The notes under the pieces are model-generated. The model searched no databases. It had not been told where the DNA came from and was given only the letters and a program-made list of their open reading frames with translations. Positions 9,543 through 17,651 of a stretch of 64,000 nt of DNA are shown here, piece by piece. The translations under genes and the position numbers were made by a program. Origin of the DNA: Gemmatimonadales bacterium (GTDB lineage Bacteria; Gemmatimonadota; Gemmatimonadetes; Palauibacterales; Palauibacteraceae); assembly GCA_009840115.1 (NCBI GenBank), contig VXOJ01000036.1:123094-187093 (forward strand), given 5' to 3'. Positions within the stretch are counted from its first letter, which is position 1; the number at the start of each line of letters is the position of its first letter.

Positions 9543-10568
9543 ATGCAAGGCACCAGGCGAATCGGACTTATCGCGATGCTCGGGCTTACGGCGGTCGCCT
9601 CGGGCGCCGGCGCGCTCGCGGCGCAGTTGACGGCGCCGAACCCGTACAGGGCCATGGACGGCTGGGGGCAGCTTCCCGACGGACGGTCGTGGGGCGCGAC
9701 CAGCGCCGTCTACCCGGCCCCGGACGGGGAGCACATCTGGGTGGGCGAGCGGTGCGGCGCGAACCTGTGCGTCGAGAGCGACGTCGACCCGATCCTGCTC
9801 TTCGACACCGAGGGGAATGTCGTGCGCAGCTTCGGCTCGGGACTCATCGCGTGGCCGCACGGAATGTTCGTCGAGGAGGACGGCAGCGTGTGGGTGGCCG
9901 ACGCGGTGGGATACGCGCCGGTACCGGAGGGATGGGGACACGTCGTCTACAAGTTCAGCCCGGAAGGCGAGGTCCTGATGGTGCTGGGCGAGAAGGGCGT
10001 CGCGGGGGACGGCGCGAGCCACTTCAACAAGCCGTCGGACATCCTCATCGCGCCGGACGGCAGCATTTTCGTTGCGGACGGGCACGACGCGGGCGGCAAC
10101 AACCGCATCGTGAAGTTCGCGCCCGATGGCACCTTCCTCATGGAGTGGGGGCGCGCGGGCACGGCGAACGGTGAGTTCCGCGACCCGCACGCGCTCGCCA
10201 TGGACTCGCAGGGCCGACTCTTCGTCGGCGACCGCGGCAACAGCCGCGTCCAGGTCTTCGACCAGGAGGGGAACCACCTCGAGACGTGGCACCAGTTCGG
10301 ACGTCCGAGCGGGCTGTTCATCGACGAGGAGGATGTCCTCTACTCGACGGACTCCGAGTCGAACGCGCGCCGCAACAAGGGGTGGCTCCGCGGCATCTAC
10401 ATCGGCGACGCGGCGACCGGCTGGGTGACGACCTTCATCCCGGATCCGGAGCCCAATCAGGACGCGTCCGGCACGAGCGGCGCCGAGGGGATCGCGGTCG
10501 ACGCGCACGGCAACCTCTACGGGGCCGAGGTCGGACCCCGACAGATGAGAAAATACATTCGCCGTTAG
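9543..10568 (+). CDS. secreted NHL-repeat beta-propeller protein
   Basis: About 341 residues. ATG 9543 is preceded by AGGAGG (9533-9538). A signal peptide (MQGTRRIGLIAMLGLTAVAS, cleavage near AAQ) leads into NHL blades such as VKFAPDGTFLMEWG, then ALAMDSQGRLFVGDRGNSRVQVFD, and a C-terminal IAVDAHGNLYGAEVG. This resembles the NHL proteins annotated as peptidylglycine alpha-amidating lyase-like. Unlike the two lipoproteins at 5487-7879 it has no lipobox. It lies 46 bases upstream of the lectin-like gene that is itself coupled to qhpG, so it may be the first gene of the same transcript. Confidence 0.85.
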   Translation: MQGTRRIGLIAMLGLTAVASGAGALAAQLTAPNPYRAMDGWGQLPDGRSWGATSAVYPAPDGEHIWVGERCGANLCVESDVDPILLFDTEGNVVRSFGSGLIAWPHGMFVEEDGSVWVADAVGYAPVPEGWGHVVYKFSPEGEVLMVLGEKGVAGDGASHFNKPSDILIAPDGSIFVADGHDAGGNNRIVKFAPDGTFLMEWGRAGTANGEFRDPHALAMDSQGRLFVGDRGNSRVQVFDQEGNHLETWHQFGRPSGLFIDEEDVLYSTDSESNARRNKGWLRGIYIGDAATGWVTTFIPDPEPNQDASGTSGAEGIAVDAHGNLYGAEVGPRQMRKYIRR

Positions 10569-10614
10569 CGGAGGGCGTTAGCGAAGTCGGCAGCAACCAG
10601 CACGGGAGTCGAAG

Positions 10615-11295
10615 ATGAGACGCACGATCGGTTTCATGGCCCTTCTGTTCGCGTTCGGCGCGAGCGGGGCGGCGGCGCAGGACGGGAACATCAGCTTCTT
10701 CATCACCAGTTCGAATCCGGGAGACGGCGCGGATCTCGGCGGTCTCGAGGGCGCGGACGCCTACTGCGAGACGCTGGCCGAGGCGGCGGGGCTGCCCGAC
10801 CGCATGTGGCGGGCCTACCTCAGCACGACGGGCACGGGCGGCGTGAACGCGCGCGAACGGATCGGAGACGGGCCGTGGTTCAACCACGCGGGCACGATGA
10901 TCGCCCGGGATGTCGCGCACCTGCACAGCAACGGCCCGAACCTGACCAAGGCGACGATCCTCACGGAGAACGGCGATGAGGTGAACGGCCGCGGCGACCA
11001 GCCGAACCAGCACGACATCCTCACCGGGACCCTGATGAACGGCATGGCCTCGGGCGCGGACGGCGACACGACGTGCAGCAACTGGACGTCGAACGGCGAG
11101 GGCAGCGCGCTCGTCGGGCACCACGACCGCACAGGTGGCGGACAGAACCCCACCTCGTGGAACGAGGCGCACGGGTCGCGGGGCTGCAGTCTCGAGGATC
11201 TGCGCGGGACGGGCGGCGACGGGCGCTTCTACTGCTTCGCCACGGACGGACCGGGCGGCGCAGGCGCGTTCGCGCTGCGCCAGCGGGCGAACTGA
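10615..11295 (+). CDS. secreted lectin/endostatin-like (DUF1554-type) protein
   Basis: 226 residues with a signal peptide (MRRTIGFMALLFAFGASGAAAQ). The mature part has the pattern GADAYCETLAEAAGL...MWRAYLSTTG, then GPWFNHAGTMIA and NQHDILTG, and ends with paired cysteines (RGCSLEDL, RFYCFATD). It resembles the C-type-lectin-like/endostatin-like fold grouped near DUF1554. It probably binds a ligand outside the cytoplasm; no catalytic motif is visible. Its stop codon overlaps the apparent CTG start of qhpG, so the two are likely co-translated. Whether it takes part in amine dehydrogenase function is unknown. Confidence 0.75.
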   Translation: MRRTIGFMALLFAFGASGAAAQDGNISFFITSSNPGDGADLGGLEGADAYCETLAEAAGLPDRMWRAYLSTTGTGGVNARERIGDGPWFNHAGTMIARDVAHLHSNGPNLTKATILTENGDEVNGRGDQPNQHDILTGTLMNGMASGADGDTTCSNWTSNGEGSALVGHHDRTGGGQNPTSWNEAHGSRGCSLEDLRGTGGDGRFYCFATDGPGGAGAFALRQRAN

Positions 11296-12842
11296 GCCGG
11301 CCGCACCGACACGTCTACGATGTCCTGATCGTCGGCGGCGGGCCGGCGGGCTGCGCCGCCGCGGCGTCGCTGGCGCGGCGCGGGCACGATGTCGCGCTGA
11401 TCACGCGGCCGGCCCCGCCGGCGAAATGGCTCGCCGAATCCATCCCCAACTCGGCGCGCAAGCTCCTTGAACGCGTGGGAGCGCTGGACGCCCTGGATGC
11501 GGCGGGCCTCGTGCCGAACGAGGGCAACACCGTGTGGTGGGCCGGCGAGCCGCGGCGCGACGAACGGTTCGGGGAGCCCGAGCGCGGTTTCCATGCGGAC
11601 CGGGCGGCGCTCGAGACCGCCTTCCACGGGGTGGCGCGCGAGGCGGGCGCGCGCCTGGTGACGGACGGGCCGGTGATCGAGACGGCCGTCGAGCCCGATG
11701 GCTGGCGCGTGGCCACCTCGGCCGCGCGCTACCGGGGGCGCTGGGTGCTCGACGCCTCCGGCCGGGCCGGGGTGCTCGCCCGGCGCGGGCGCCGGACGCG
11801 CGAGCGCGGGATCGCCACGCTCGCGCTCGTCGGCCGCTGGACCCCGGATCGCGGCCACGCTCCGCCGGACCCCGGCTGTACGCTGATCGAGAGCTATCGG
11901 GACGGGTGGGCCTGGTCGGTGCCGACCTCGCCGCGTACCCGCTGCGTCACGGCGATGGTCGACCCGCGCCGCACGCACCTGGCGCGCGAGCAGGGCCTCG
12001 ACGGCATGTGGCGCGCCGAACTGGCCAAGGCGGCGCGGCTCGGCCGGCGCCTCGAAGAGGGCCGGCTCGAAGGGCCCGTGCGGGCATGTCCCGCGTCGCT
12101 CTACGGCGCGACCTCGCATGGCCGGCCGGGGCTGCTTCTCGTCGGCGATGCCGGCTCCTTCATCGACCCCCTCTCCTCGTACGGCGTCAAGAAGGCGCTC
12201 GCCTCCGCCTGGCTCGCCGCGATCGTGACGCATACGGGGCTCGAGGACGACGCCATGGCCGGACCCGCCTGCGAGTTGTACGACGACCGGGAACGGGAGG
12301 TGTACCGCACCTATCGGGCCCTGTCCGTCCCCTTCCTGGAGCAGGCCGCCGCCGTGAACGACCATGCGTTCTGGGACGTTCGCCTGGCTGCGGCCCGGAA
12401 AGCAGGCGCCGACATCCCGGGGGCCGCCCCCGTGACAGGAACGCCCGCGGTATCGGAACCGGGAGACCGTTCGCTCGCAGAACGCCGGGCCGACGCCTTC
12501 CTGGCGCGCCCCGAGGTCCGGACGGCGTGGGAGACGATCCGCTCGCTGCCGGCCGTGCGGCTCCACCCGGCGCCGGGACTATCGAGCGTGCGCCGCCCCG
12601 CCGTCGTCGACGACCGGATCGCCCTCGAGGCTCGCCTCATCTCCGACCGGCTTCCTGACGGCGCGCGCTACGTACGCAACGTCGACCTCCGTCGGCTCAC
12701 GGAGATCGCGCCGGACTCCGATCAGGTCCCCGACCTGTTCGAGGCGTACAACCGGCGCGGGACGGCCGTGCCGCTGCCGGACTTTCTGGCCGCCCTCTCG
12801 TTCGCGGTGGGCGCCGGCTTCCTCGAGCTGGCGGACTCGTGA
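11292..12842 (+). CDS. qhpG: FAD-dependent monooxygenase of QHNDH maturation, QhpG-like
   Basis: About 516 residues. An N-terminal Rossmann motif (VLIVGGGPAGCAAAASLARRG) and the FAD segment LLVGDAGSFIDPLSSYG place it in the tryptophan-halogenase-like flavin monooxygenases. In Paracoccus denitrificans, QhpG hydroxylates the cross-linked tryptophan of the gamma subunit during cysteine tryptophylquinone formation. The position directly before qhpA and beside qhpD, C, B, F and E supports that role. The start is unusual: no in-frame ATG, GTG or TTG precedes the Rossmann motif, and the best candidate is CTG at 11292, overlapping the previous stop as CTGA. A C-terminal extension of about 110 residues follows the core. 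Confidence 0.85.
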   Translation: MSRPHRHVYDVLIVGGGPAGCAAAASLARRGHDVALITRPAPPAKWLAESIPNSARKLLERVGALDALDAAGLVPNEGNTVWWAGEPRRDERFGEPERGFHADRAALETAFHGVAREAGARLVTDGPVIETAVEPDGWRVATSAARYRGRWVLDASGRAGVLARRGRRTRERGIATLALVGRWTPDRGHAPPDPGCTLIESYRDGWAWSVPTSPRTRCVTAMVDPRRTHLAREQGLDGMWRAELAKAARLGRRLEEGRLEGPVRACPASLYGATSHGRPGLLLVGDAGSFIDPLSSYGVKKALASAWLAAIVTHTGLEDDAMAGPACELYDDREREVYRTYRALSVPFLEQAAAVNDHAFWDVRLAAARKAGADIPGAAPVTGTPAVSEPGDRSLAERRADAFLARPEVRTAWETIRSLPAVRLHPAPGLSSVRRPAVVDDRIALEARLISDRLPDGARYVRNVDLRRLTEIAPDSDQVPDLFEAYNRRGTAVPLPDFLAALSFAVGAGFLELADS

Positions 12843-12894
12843 CGGTCGGCCGCGAGGCGCGCGGACGACCCTCTTCGGGGTGGCGCGATCATGG

Positions 12895-12911
12895 CAATTG
12901 GCGCACAATTG
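12895..12911. promoter_or_regulatory. paired CAATTG palindromes upstream of qhpA
   Basis: CAATTG occurs twice (12895-12900 and 12906-12911) separated by GCGCA, in the only sizeable gap of the qhp cluster (12843-12933). They lie 14 bases before the GGAGG ribosome site of qhpA (12925-12929). AT-rich symmetric sites are rare in this GC-rich sequence, so an operator or internal promoter element is plausible. No matching regulator gene is present nearby. Confidence 0.35.
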
Positions 12912-12933
12912 ACCGGTTCGGAATGGAGGATGA

Positions 12934-14700
12934 ATGAGACGCGAAGCGACTACGCGACGGGCACTTGACCGACTGCCGGCGGCCGGATTGGTCGTCGGCG
13001 CGCTGGTTTTTCTCGGCGCCCGCGCGCTTCCTCCGGTCCCGGGCATGCCCCCGGCCCCGACCGCCGACCTCGATTCGGCCCCGCTCGCCAGCGCCGCCGG
13101 AGTTCCGGCGCAGGTTGAAGACGACGGCTATCCGATCGACCACGAGATCATCATCCGCCGCTGCCAACGCTGTCACGAGCGCGATGACGAGGGGCGGATG
13201 ACCCGGATCTCCTACGAGCGGAAGACGCCGGAGGGGTGGCAGACGTCGGTCCGCCGGATGGTGGCGCTCAACGACGTCGCCCTCGGCCCGGACGAGGCGC
13301 GCGAGGTCGTGCGCTACCTCTCCAACCGGCAGGGTCTCGCCCCGGAGGAACTCGAGCCCGGCCGCTTCGAGGTCGAGCGCCGTCTGATCGAACACGTCTA
13401 CGAGGCGGACCGCGACGTCGAGAACACCTGCATCCAGTGCCACAGCATGGGCCGGGTCATCACCCAGCGGCGCACGCGCGAGGAGTGGGAACTCCTCATG
13501 GCGACGCACCGCGGACTCTACCCGCTCGTCGACTTTCAGGGGTTCCAGCGCGGGGGCGACGGACCTCAGCCGGTGGACGAGGCGATCGACCACCTCTCCG
13601 AGGTCTTCCCCCTCGAGACACCCGAATGGTCTGCGTGGTCGGCCTCGATGCGCACGCCGCGCCTCGCCGGCACCTGGGCGCTGGCGGGGTTCGAGCCCGG
13701 GAAGGGCCGGATCTTCGGCACGGTGGAGATCTCCGCCGGCGACGCGCCCGACGAGTTCCGCTCCCGCGCCTCGTACACCTACGCGGAGTCGGGACAGGAG
13801 GTGAGCCGCAGCGGGCAGTCCATCGTCTATACCGGCTATCAGTGGCGGGGACGATCGAATCCCGGCGGAGCGGACGAGTTGCGGGAAGTCATGACGGTGG
13901 ACCGCGGCTGGCAGCAGATGACGGGCCGCTGGTTCTCGGGCGCCTACGACGAGTTCGGCCCGGACGTGACGCTCACCCGCGCGAGCGGCGGCCCCGTCGT
14001 GTCGGGCGTGCATCCCCCGGCGGTCCGCGCCGGCGCCACGTCCGCGGAAGTCCGGGTGCACGGGCTCAACCTGCCGGCGAGTCCCGACGCGGCGGACTTC
14101 GATTTCGGGCCGGGCGTCCGGGTCGAATCCGCGGAGGGCGGCGATGGGAGCCGGGTCACCCTCCGCGTCTCGGTCGACGAGGGTGCGGCGGTCGGCGGAC
14201 GCGACCTCTTCGTGGGCGGCGTGAGCCTGGCGGACGCGATCCAGGTCCATGACGGCGTGGACCGCCTCGAAGTGACGCCGCGCGCGGGCATGGCCCGGAT
14301 CGGCGGCGCCGCCTTCCCGAAGGGGTATCAGCCCTACGACGCGATCGGGTGGGACGACGGCCCCGACGGCGAGCCGAACACGGAGGACGACCTCCGGCTC
14401 GGGCGGGTGCCGGTGACCTGGAGCATGGAGGAGTACACGGCCACCTTCGACGACGACGACATCCAGTACGTCGGCGCGCTGGGGCCGGACGGGATCTTCA
14501 CCCCCGCCGTCGACGGTCCGAACGCCAACCGCAAGGGCAACCGGAACAACATCGGCGACGTGTGGGTCGTCGCGACCCATGACTCGCCGGCGGCCGGCGG
14601 CGGCAGCCTCCGCGCCCGCGCCCACCTCATCGTCACGGTGCCGCTGTATCTCAAGTTCGACCCGTGGCAGGGCGTTCCGGCGGGAAGGCTGGTGCCATGA
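12934..14700 (+). CDS. qhpA: quinohemoprotein amine dehydrogenase alpha subunit (diheme)
   Basis: 588 residues. An N-terminal hydrophobic signal or anchor (about 12-33) exports it. Two heme c motifs, C77-QR-C80-H81 and C166-IQ-C169-H170, mark the diheme cytochrome domain. Three beta-rich domains follow, including the Asp-rich stretch IGWDDGPDGEPNTEDDL. This matches QhpA, which carries electrons from the quinone cofactor of the gamma subunit to periplasmic acceptors. ATG 12934 has a GGAGG site four bases upstream. The stop overlaps the qhpD start (ATGA). It looks longer than the Paracoccus enzyme, partly through a Pro/Ala-rich N-terminal linker. Confidence 0.95.
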   Translation: MRREATTRRALDRLPAAGLVVGALVFLGARALPPVPGMPPAPTADLDSAPLASAAGVPAQVEDDGYPIDHEIIIRRCQRCHERDDEGRMTRISYERKTPEGWQTSVRRMVALNDVALGPDEAREVVRYLSNRQGLAPEELEPGRFEVERRLIEHVYEADRDVENTCIQCHSMGRVITQRRTREEWELLMATHRGLYPLVDFQGFQRGGDGPQPVDEAIDHLSEVFPLETPEWSAWSASMRTPRLAGTWALAGFEPGKGRIFGTVEISAGDAPDEFRSRASYTYAESGQEVSRSGQSIVYTGYQWRGRSNPGGADELREVMTVDRGWQQMTGRWFSGAYDEFGPDVTLTRASGGPVVSGVHPPAVRAGATSAEVRVHGLNLPASPDAADFDFGPGVRVESAEGGDGSRVTLRVSVDEGAAVGGRDLFVGGVSLADAIQVHDGVDRLEVTPRAGMARIGGAAFPKGYQPYDAIGWDDGPDGEPNTEDDLRLGRVPVTWSMEEYTATFDDDDIQYVGALGPDGIFTPAVDGPNANRKGNRNNIGDVWVVATHDSPAAGGGSLRARAHLIVTVPLYLKFDPWQGVPAGRLVP

Positions 14701-16136
14701 TCAAACCGGTCGGCCAACTGGCGCTGCGCGAATTCCACGCCTTCGAGGCGGCGGGCGAGCGGTTCCTCTATCTCGTCCCCTCGGCCGGCATCTTCCGGAT
14801 CGATGCGGCGTCCTCGGCGATCCTCGATCTGCTCAGCTACGGGCCGCGCGCGCCGGGCGAGGTCGTGAACTCGCTCTCGGACCGGTACTCCGCCGACCGC
14901 GTGCACGACGGGTTGCGGGAACTCCGGCAGATCCGCGCCATCGGGGACGCGGGGGCCCCCGCCGAACAGGTCGTGAACGACCTGCCGCCCGACGGCTTCC
15001 CGCTCACGACGATGGTCCTCAACGTCACGAACAAGTGCAACCTCGCCTGCACGTACTGCTACGAGTACGGCGAGGACAAGATCGTCGACACCACCTGCAC
15101 GGACGACCCGAAGTTCATGGGGGACGAGACCGCGCGGGAGAGCGTGGAGTTCCTGCTCAAGGAGTCCGGCCCCATCGAGGTCGCGCACCTCACCTTCTTC
15201 GGCGGCGAGACGCTGCTCAACTTCCCCGTGCTCCAGGACACGGTGGCCTACGCCCGCCGCCGCGCCGAGGAGGAGGGGAAGCGGATCGAGTTCAGCCTCA
15301 CGACGAACGCGACGCTCCTCCGCCCCGACATCATCGAGTGGCTGGCGGACAACGAGATCGGCGTGACCGTCTCCATCGACGGACCGAAGGAGATGCAGGA
15401 CCGCATGCGGGTCTTCCACAGCGGCAAGGGCTCCTACGAGACGGTCAAGCCCCGGATCAAGGCACTGCTCCAGCGGCACAAGTCCCGTCCGATCGGCGCC
15501 CGCGTCACGCTCACGCGCGAGAACCTCGACATCCATCGCATCTACCGTCACCTGACGGAGGAGATGGGGTTCTGGGAGGTGGGCTTCGCCCCGGTCACGA
15601 CCTCCTCCGGGCGCGACTACGAGATCGAAGACGAGGGATACGACCGCATGCTGCGTCAGTTCGGGGAGTTGGCGCGCGACTGGCTGGATTACGCGGTGGA
15701 GAACCGGCACCACGGCTTCTCGAACGTGAAGGACACGCTGGAGGAGATCCACAAGGGCGTGAGCAAGGCGTATCCGTGCGGGGCCGGACTCGGACTGATG
15801 GGCGTGACGACGGGAGGCGACGTCTCCCTCTGCCACCGCTTCGCCTACTCGAACGACCACAGCTTCGGAACCGTGGCGGAGGGGATCGACCGCGAGCGGC
15901 AGAAGGATTTCCTCGAGGATCACCACATCAAGAACAAGACGGACTGCCATACCTGCTGGGCCCGTCCGATCTGCTCGGGCGGCTGCTATCACGAAGCGCA
16001 CACGAGACACGGCGAGACGACCGCGCCCAACCTGCACTTCTGCACCTGGGTGCGGACGTGGACGCACACGTGTCTGGAGATCTACGGAGAGTTGTCGGAA
16101 CGGAACCCGGAGTACCTGGCCCGCTTCGACCATTGA
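14697..16136 (+). CDS. qhpD: radical SAM peptide-cyclising enzyme QhpD
   Basis: About 479 residues. The radical SAM motif C114-NLA-C118-TY-C121 follows an N-terminal domain of about 100 residues that resembles a peptide-binding (RiPP recognition) domain. A C-terminal SPASM region has clustered cysteines (YPCGAG, SLCHRF, DCHTCW, ICSGGCYHE, FCTWVR) for extra Fe-S clusters. In the characterised system QhpD installs the Cys-to-Asp/Glu thioether bridges in the gamma subunit precursor in the cytoplasm. The next gene encodes exactly that substrate. The ATG overlaps the qhpA stop by four bases. Confidence 0.96.
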   Translation: MIKPVGQLALREFHAFEAAGERFLYLVPSAGIFRIDAASSAILDLLSYGPRAPGEVVNSLSDRYSADRVHDGLRELRQIRAIGDAGAPAEQVVNDLPPDGFPLTTMVLNVTNKCNLACTYCYEYGEDKIVDTTCTDDPKFMGDETARESVEFLLKESGPIEVAHLTFFGGETLLNFPVLQDTVAYARRRAEEEGKRIEFSLTTNATLLRPDIIEWLADNEIGVTVSIDGPKEMQDRMRVFHSGKGSYETVKPRIKALLQRHKSRPIGARVTLTRENLDIHRIYRHLTEEMGFWEVGFAPVTTSSGRDYEIEDEGYDRMLRQFGELARDWLDYAVENRHHGFSNVKDTLEEIHKGVSKAYPCGAGLGLMGVTTGGDVSLCHRFAYSNDHSFGTVAEGIDRERQKDFLEDHHIKNKTDCHTCWARPICSGGCYHEAHTRHGETTAPNLHFCTWVRTWTHTCLEIYGELSERNPEYLARFDH

Positions 16137-16185
16137 CGCGGCCGGGCGCGGGCCCGGCCGACCTTCGCATGCGAGGGGGGAAGCC

Positions 16186-16518
16186 TTGAAACACTTGAAG
16201 CCGATCAACCAGAAGGCCGGCCGCATCGAGGCGCAGGTGGCCCGCGAAGAGATGGACGTCGTGGGCCTGGAGAGCCGGCCGGAAGGGCCGCACATTCCGC
16301 TGGGCTGCTCGCTCGTGTTCTCGCCCGGCTGGGAGGTGGATTCGACCGGCGGCACCGCCGGGCTGTGCCAGCCGGTGGAACGGGACCTGTTCGACTGCCA
16401 CCTCGCCTGCTTCTGGCCGGCGCACGTGCCCGACCAGCTCAATCACTCGCCGGACTGGACGTCGCAGTGCGCGTCGGCCCAGAAGGACTGGCGGAAGCTG
16501 GACCTCGTCTTCCCGTGA
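16186..16518 (+). CDS. qhpC: quinohemoprotein amine dehydrogenase gamma subunit precursor
   Basis: 110 residues, TTG start with a GAGGGGG run just upstream. A leader of about 34 residues is followed by the mature subunit starting near HIPLGC. All known functional residues are present at a constant offset of 34 from Paracoccus mature numbering. The three thioether pairs are C41-E50, C61-D67 and C75-D83. The cysteine tryptophylquinone pair is C71 and W77. The segment ends in the family-typical DWRKL-VFP. The product is a ribosomally made, post-translationally cyclised enzyme subunit. C95 has no counterpart that I recall in the Paracoccus protein. The stop overlaps the qhpB start (GTGA). Confidence 0.96.
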   Translation: MKHLKPINQKAGRIEAQVAREEMDVVGLESRPEGPHIPLGCSLVFSPGWEVDSTGGTAGLCQPVERDLFDCHLACFWPAHVPDQLNHSPDWTSQCASAQKDWRKLDLVFP

Positions 16519-17612
16519 GCCGCCGGATGCGGGGCATCGCCGCGGTCGTCGCGTTCGTCTGCGCCCTCGCCGGGGTTCGGGCGGTGGAGGCGCAGGGGAA
16601 CGGCCGAAACGCCCACTGGTACATGGGCAACTACAGCAATGAAGTCATCGTCTGGGACGAGGCCACCGAGGAGGTCGTGGACCGGATTCCGGTCAAGCGT
16701 GCGATCTCCCTTCGTCTCGGCGTCTCCGAGGACCGGTCGCGGCTCTACGTGATGGACCCGTTCTTCGAGACGATCGAGATCATCGCGCTCCCCTCCAAGG
16801 AGTCCATCGGGGAGTTCACCCTGAGCGAGGACGCCACGCGGACGTGGATCCGTTCCTTCGAGGTGCATCCGAGCCAGGAGTGGATGGCGATGTTCGTGCA
16901 GAGCCGCACGAAGCTCGCGGACCGGTACCGGATCGACGAGCCGACCATCCTGCGCTTCGACCTCACGACGTACGAGGTGACCGACACGATCCCGTGGCCG
17001 GACGACGAGTCGCGCCGCTCCGCCAACTTCCGCTTCTCTCCGGACGGCGACCTCCTGTACATGTTCACGGACGATCTCATCGCGCTCGACTCCGAGACGT
17101 TCGAGGAGGTGGACCGCTGGGATATCACGGAGCCGCTGGAGCCGGGACTGGGCGAGATGAGGCTTCCCTTCGGCCGGAGCCCCTACCAGGAGGAGGATGG
17201 CGTCTACACGGGCCTCTTCCGCATGACGGATCCGCTCCAGAACCGCCGTCTCATGGGGATCGCGACCGTGGACCTGGCGGGGCAGGACGTGGAGTTCCAC
17301 CCCATCGGCCCCGATGAGGGCGTGTCGTTCGTGCTCTCTCCGGACGGGACGAAGGGATACGGACTCAAGTCCGAGATCGGGCACTACGAGATGTGGAAGT
17401 TCGATCTCGAGGGCCGGCGGGTGGCCGGGCGCACGACGTTCGCGGGGCGGCCGCGGATGGCGCTGATGCCGAGCGCCGACGGCACGAAGCTCTACATCTA
17501 CAACGCCGGCAGCACGATCGACATCTACGACGAGGAGACGTTCGAGTTCCTGCGGACGGTCACGCTGGACGCGGACATGACGAGCGTCGTCGTGGTGCCC
17601 GATCCGGGCTGA
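16515..17612 (+). CDS. qhpB: quinohemoprotein amine dehydrogenase beta subunit (propeller)
   Basis: About 365 residues, with a signal peptide (RGIAAVVAFVCALAGVRAVEAQ) and a seven-bladed YVTN-type propeller built from repeats such as VDRIPVKRAISLRLGVSEDRS and ADGTKLYIYNAGSTIDIYD. In QHNDH the beta propeller forms the substrate cavity over the quinone on the gamma subunit. The GTG at 16515 overlaps the qhpC stop; ATG 16527 is an alternative start four codons in. The position inside the operon and the fold make the call secure. Confidence 0.94.
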   Translation: MSRRMRGIAAVVAFVCALAGVRAVEAQGNGRNAHWYMGNYSNEVIVWDEATEEVVDRIPVKRAISLRLGVSEDRSRLYVMDPFFETIEIIALPSKESIGEFTLSEDATRTWIRSFEVHPSQEWMAMFVQSRTKLADRYRIDEPTILRFDLTTYEVTDTIPWPDDESRRSANFRFSPDGDLLYMFTDDLIALDSETFEEVDRWDITEPLEPGLGEMRLPFGRSPYQEEDGVYTGLFRMTDPLQNRRLMGIATVDLAGQDVEFHPIGPDEGVSFVLSPDGTKGYGLKSEIGHYEMWKFDLEGRRVAGRTTFAGRPRMALMPSADGTKLYIYNAGSTIDIYDEETFEFLRTVTLDADMTSVVVVPDPG

Positions 17613-17651
17613 TTCCGGCAGCGATCCGGCGCCCGATCCCGTGAGGTCCGG

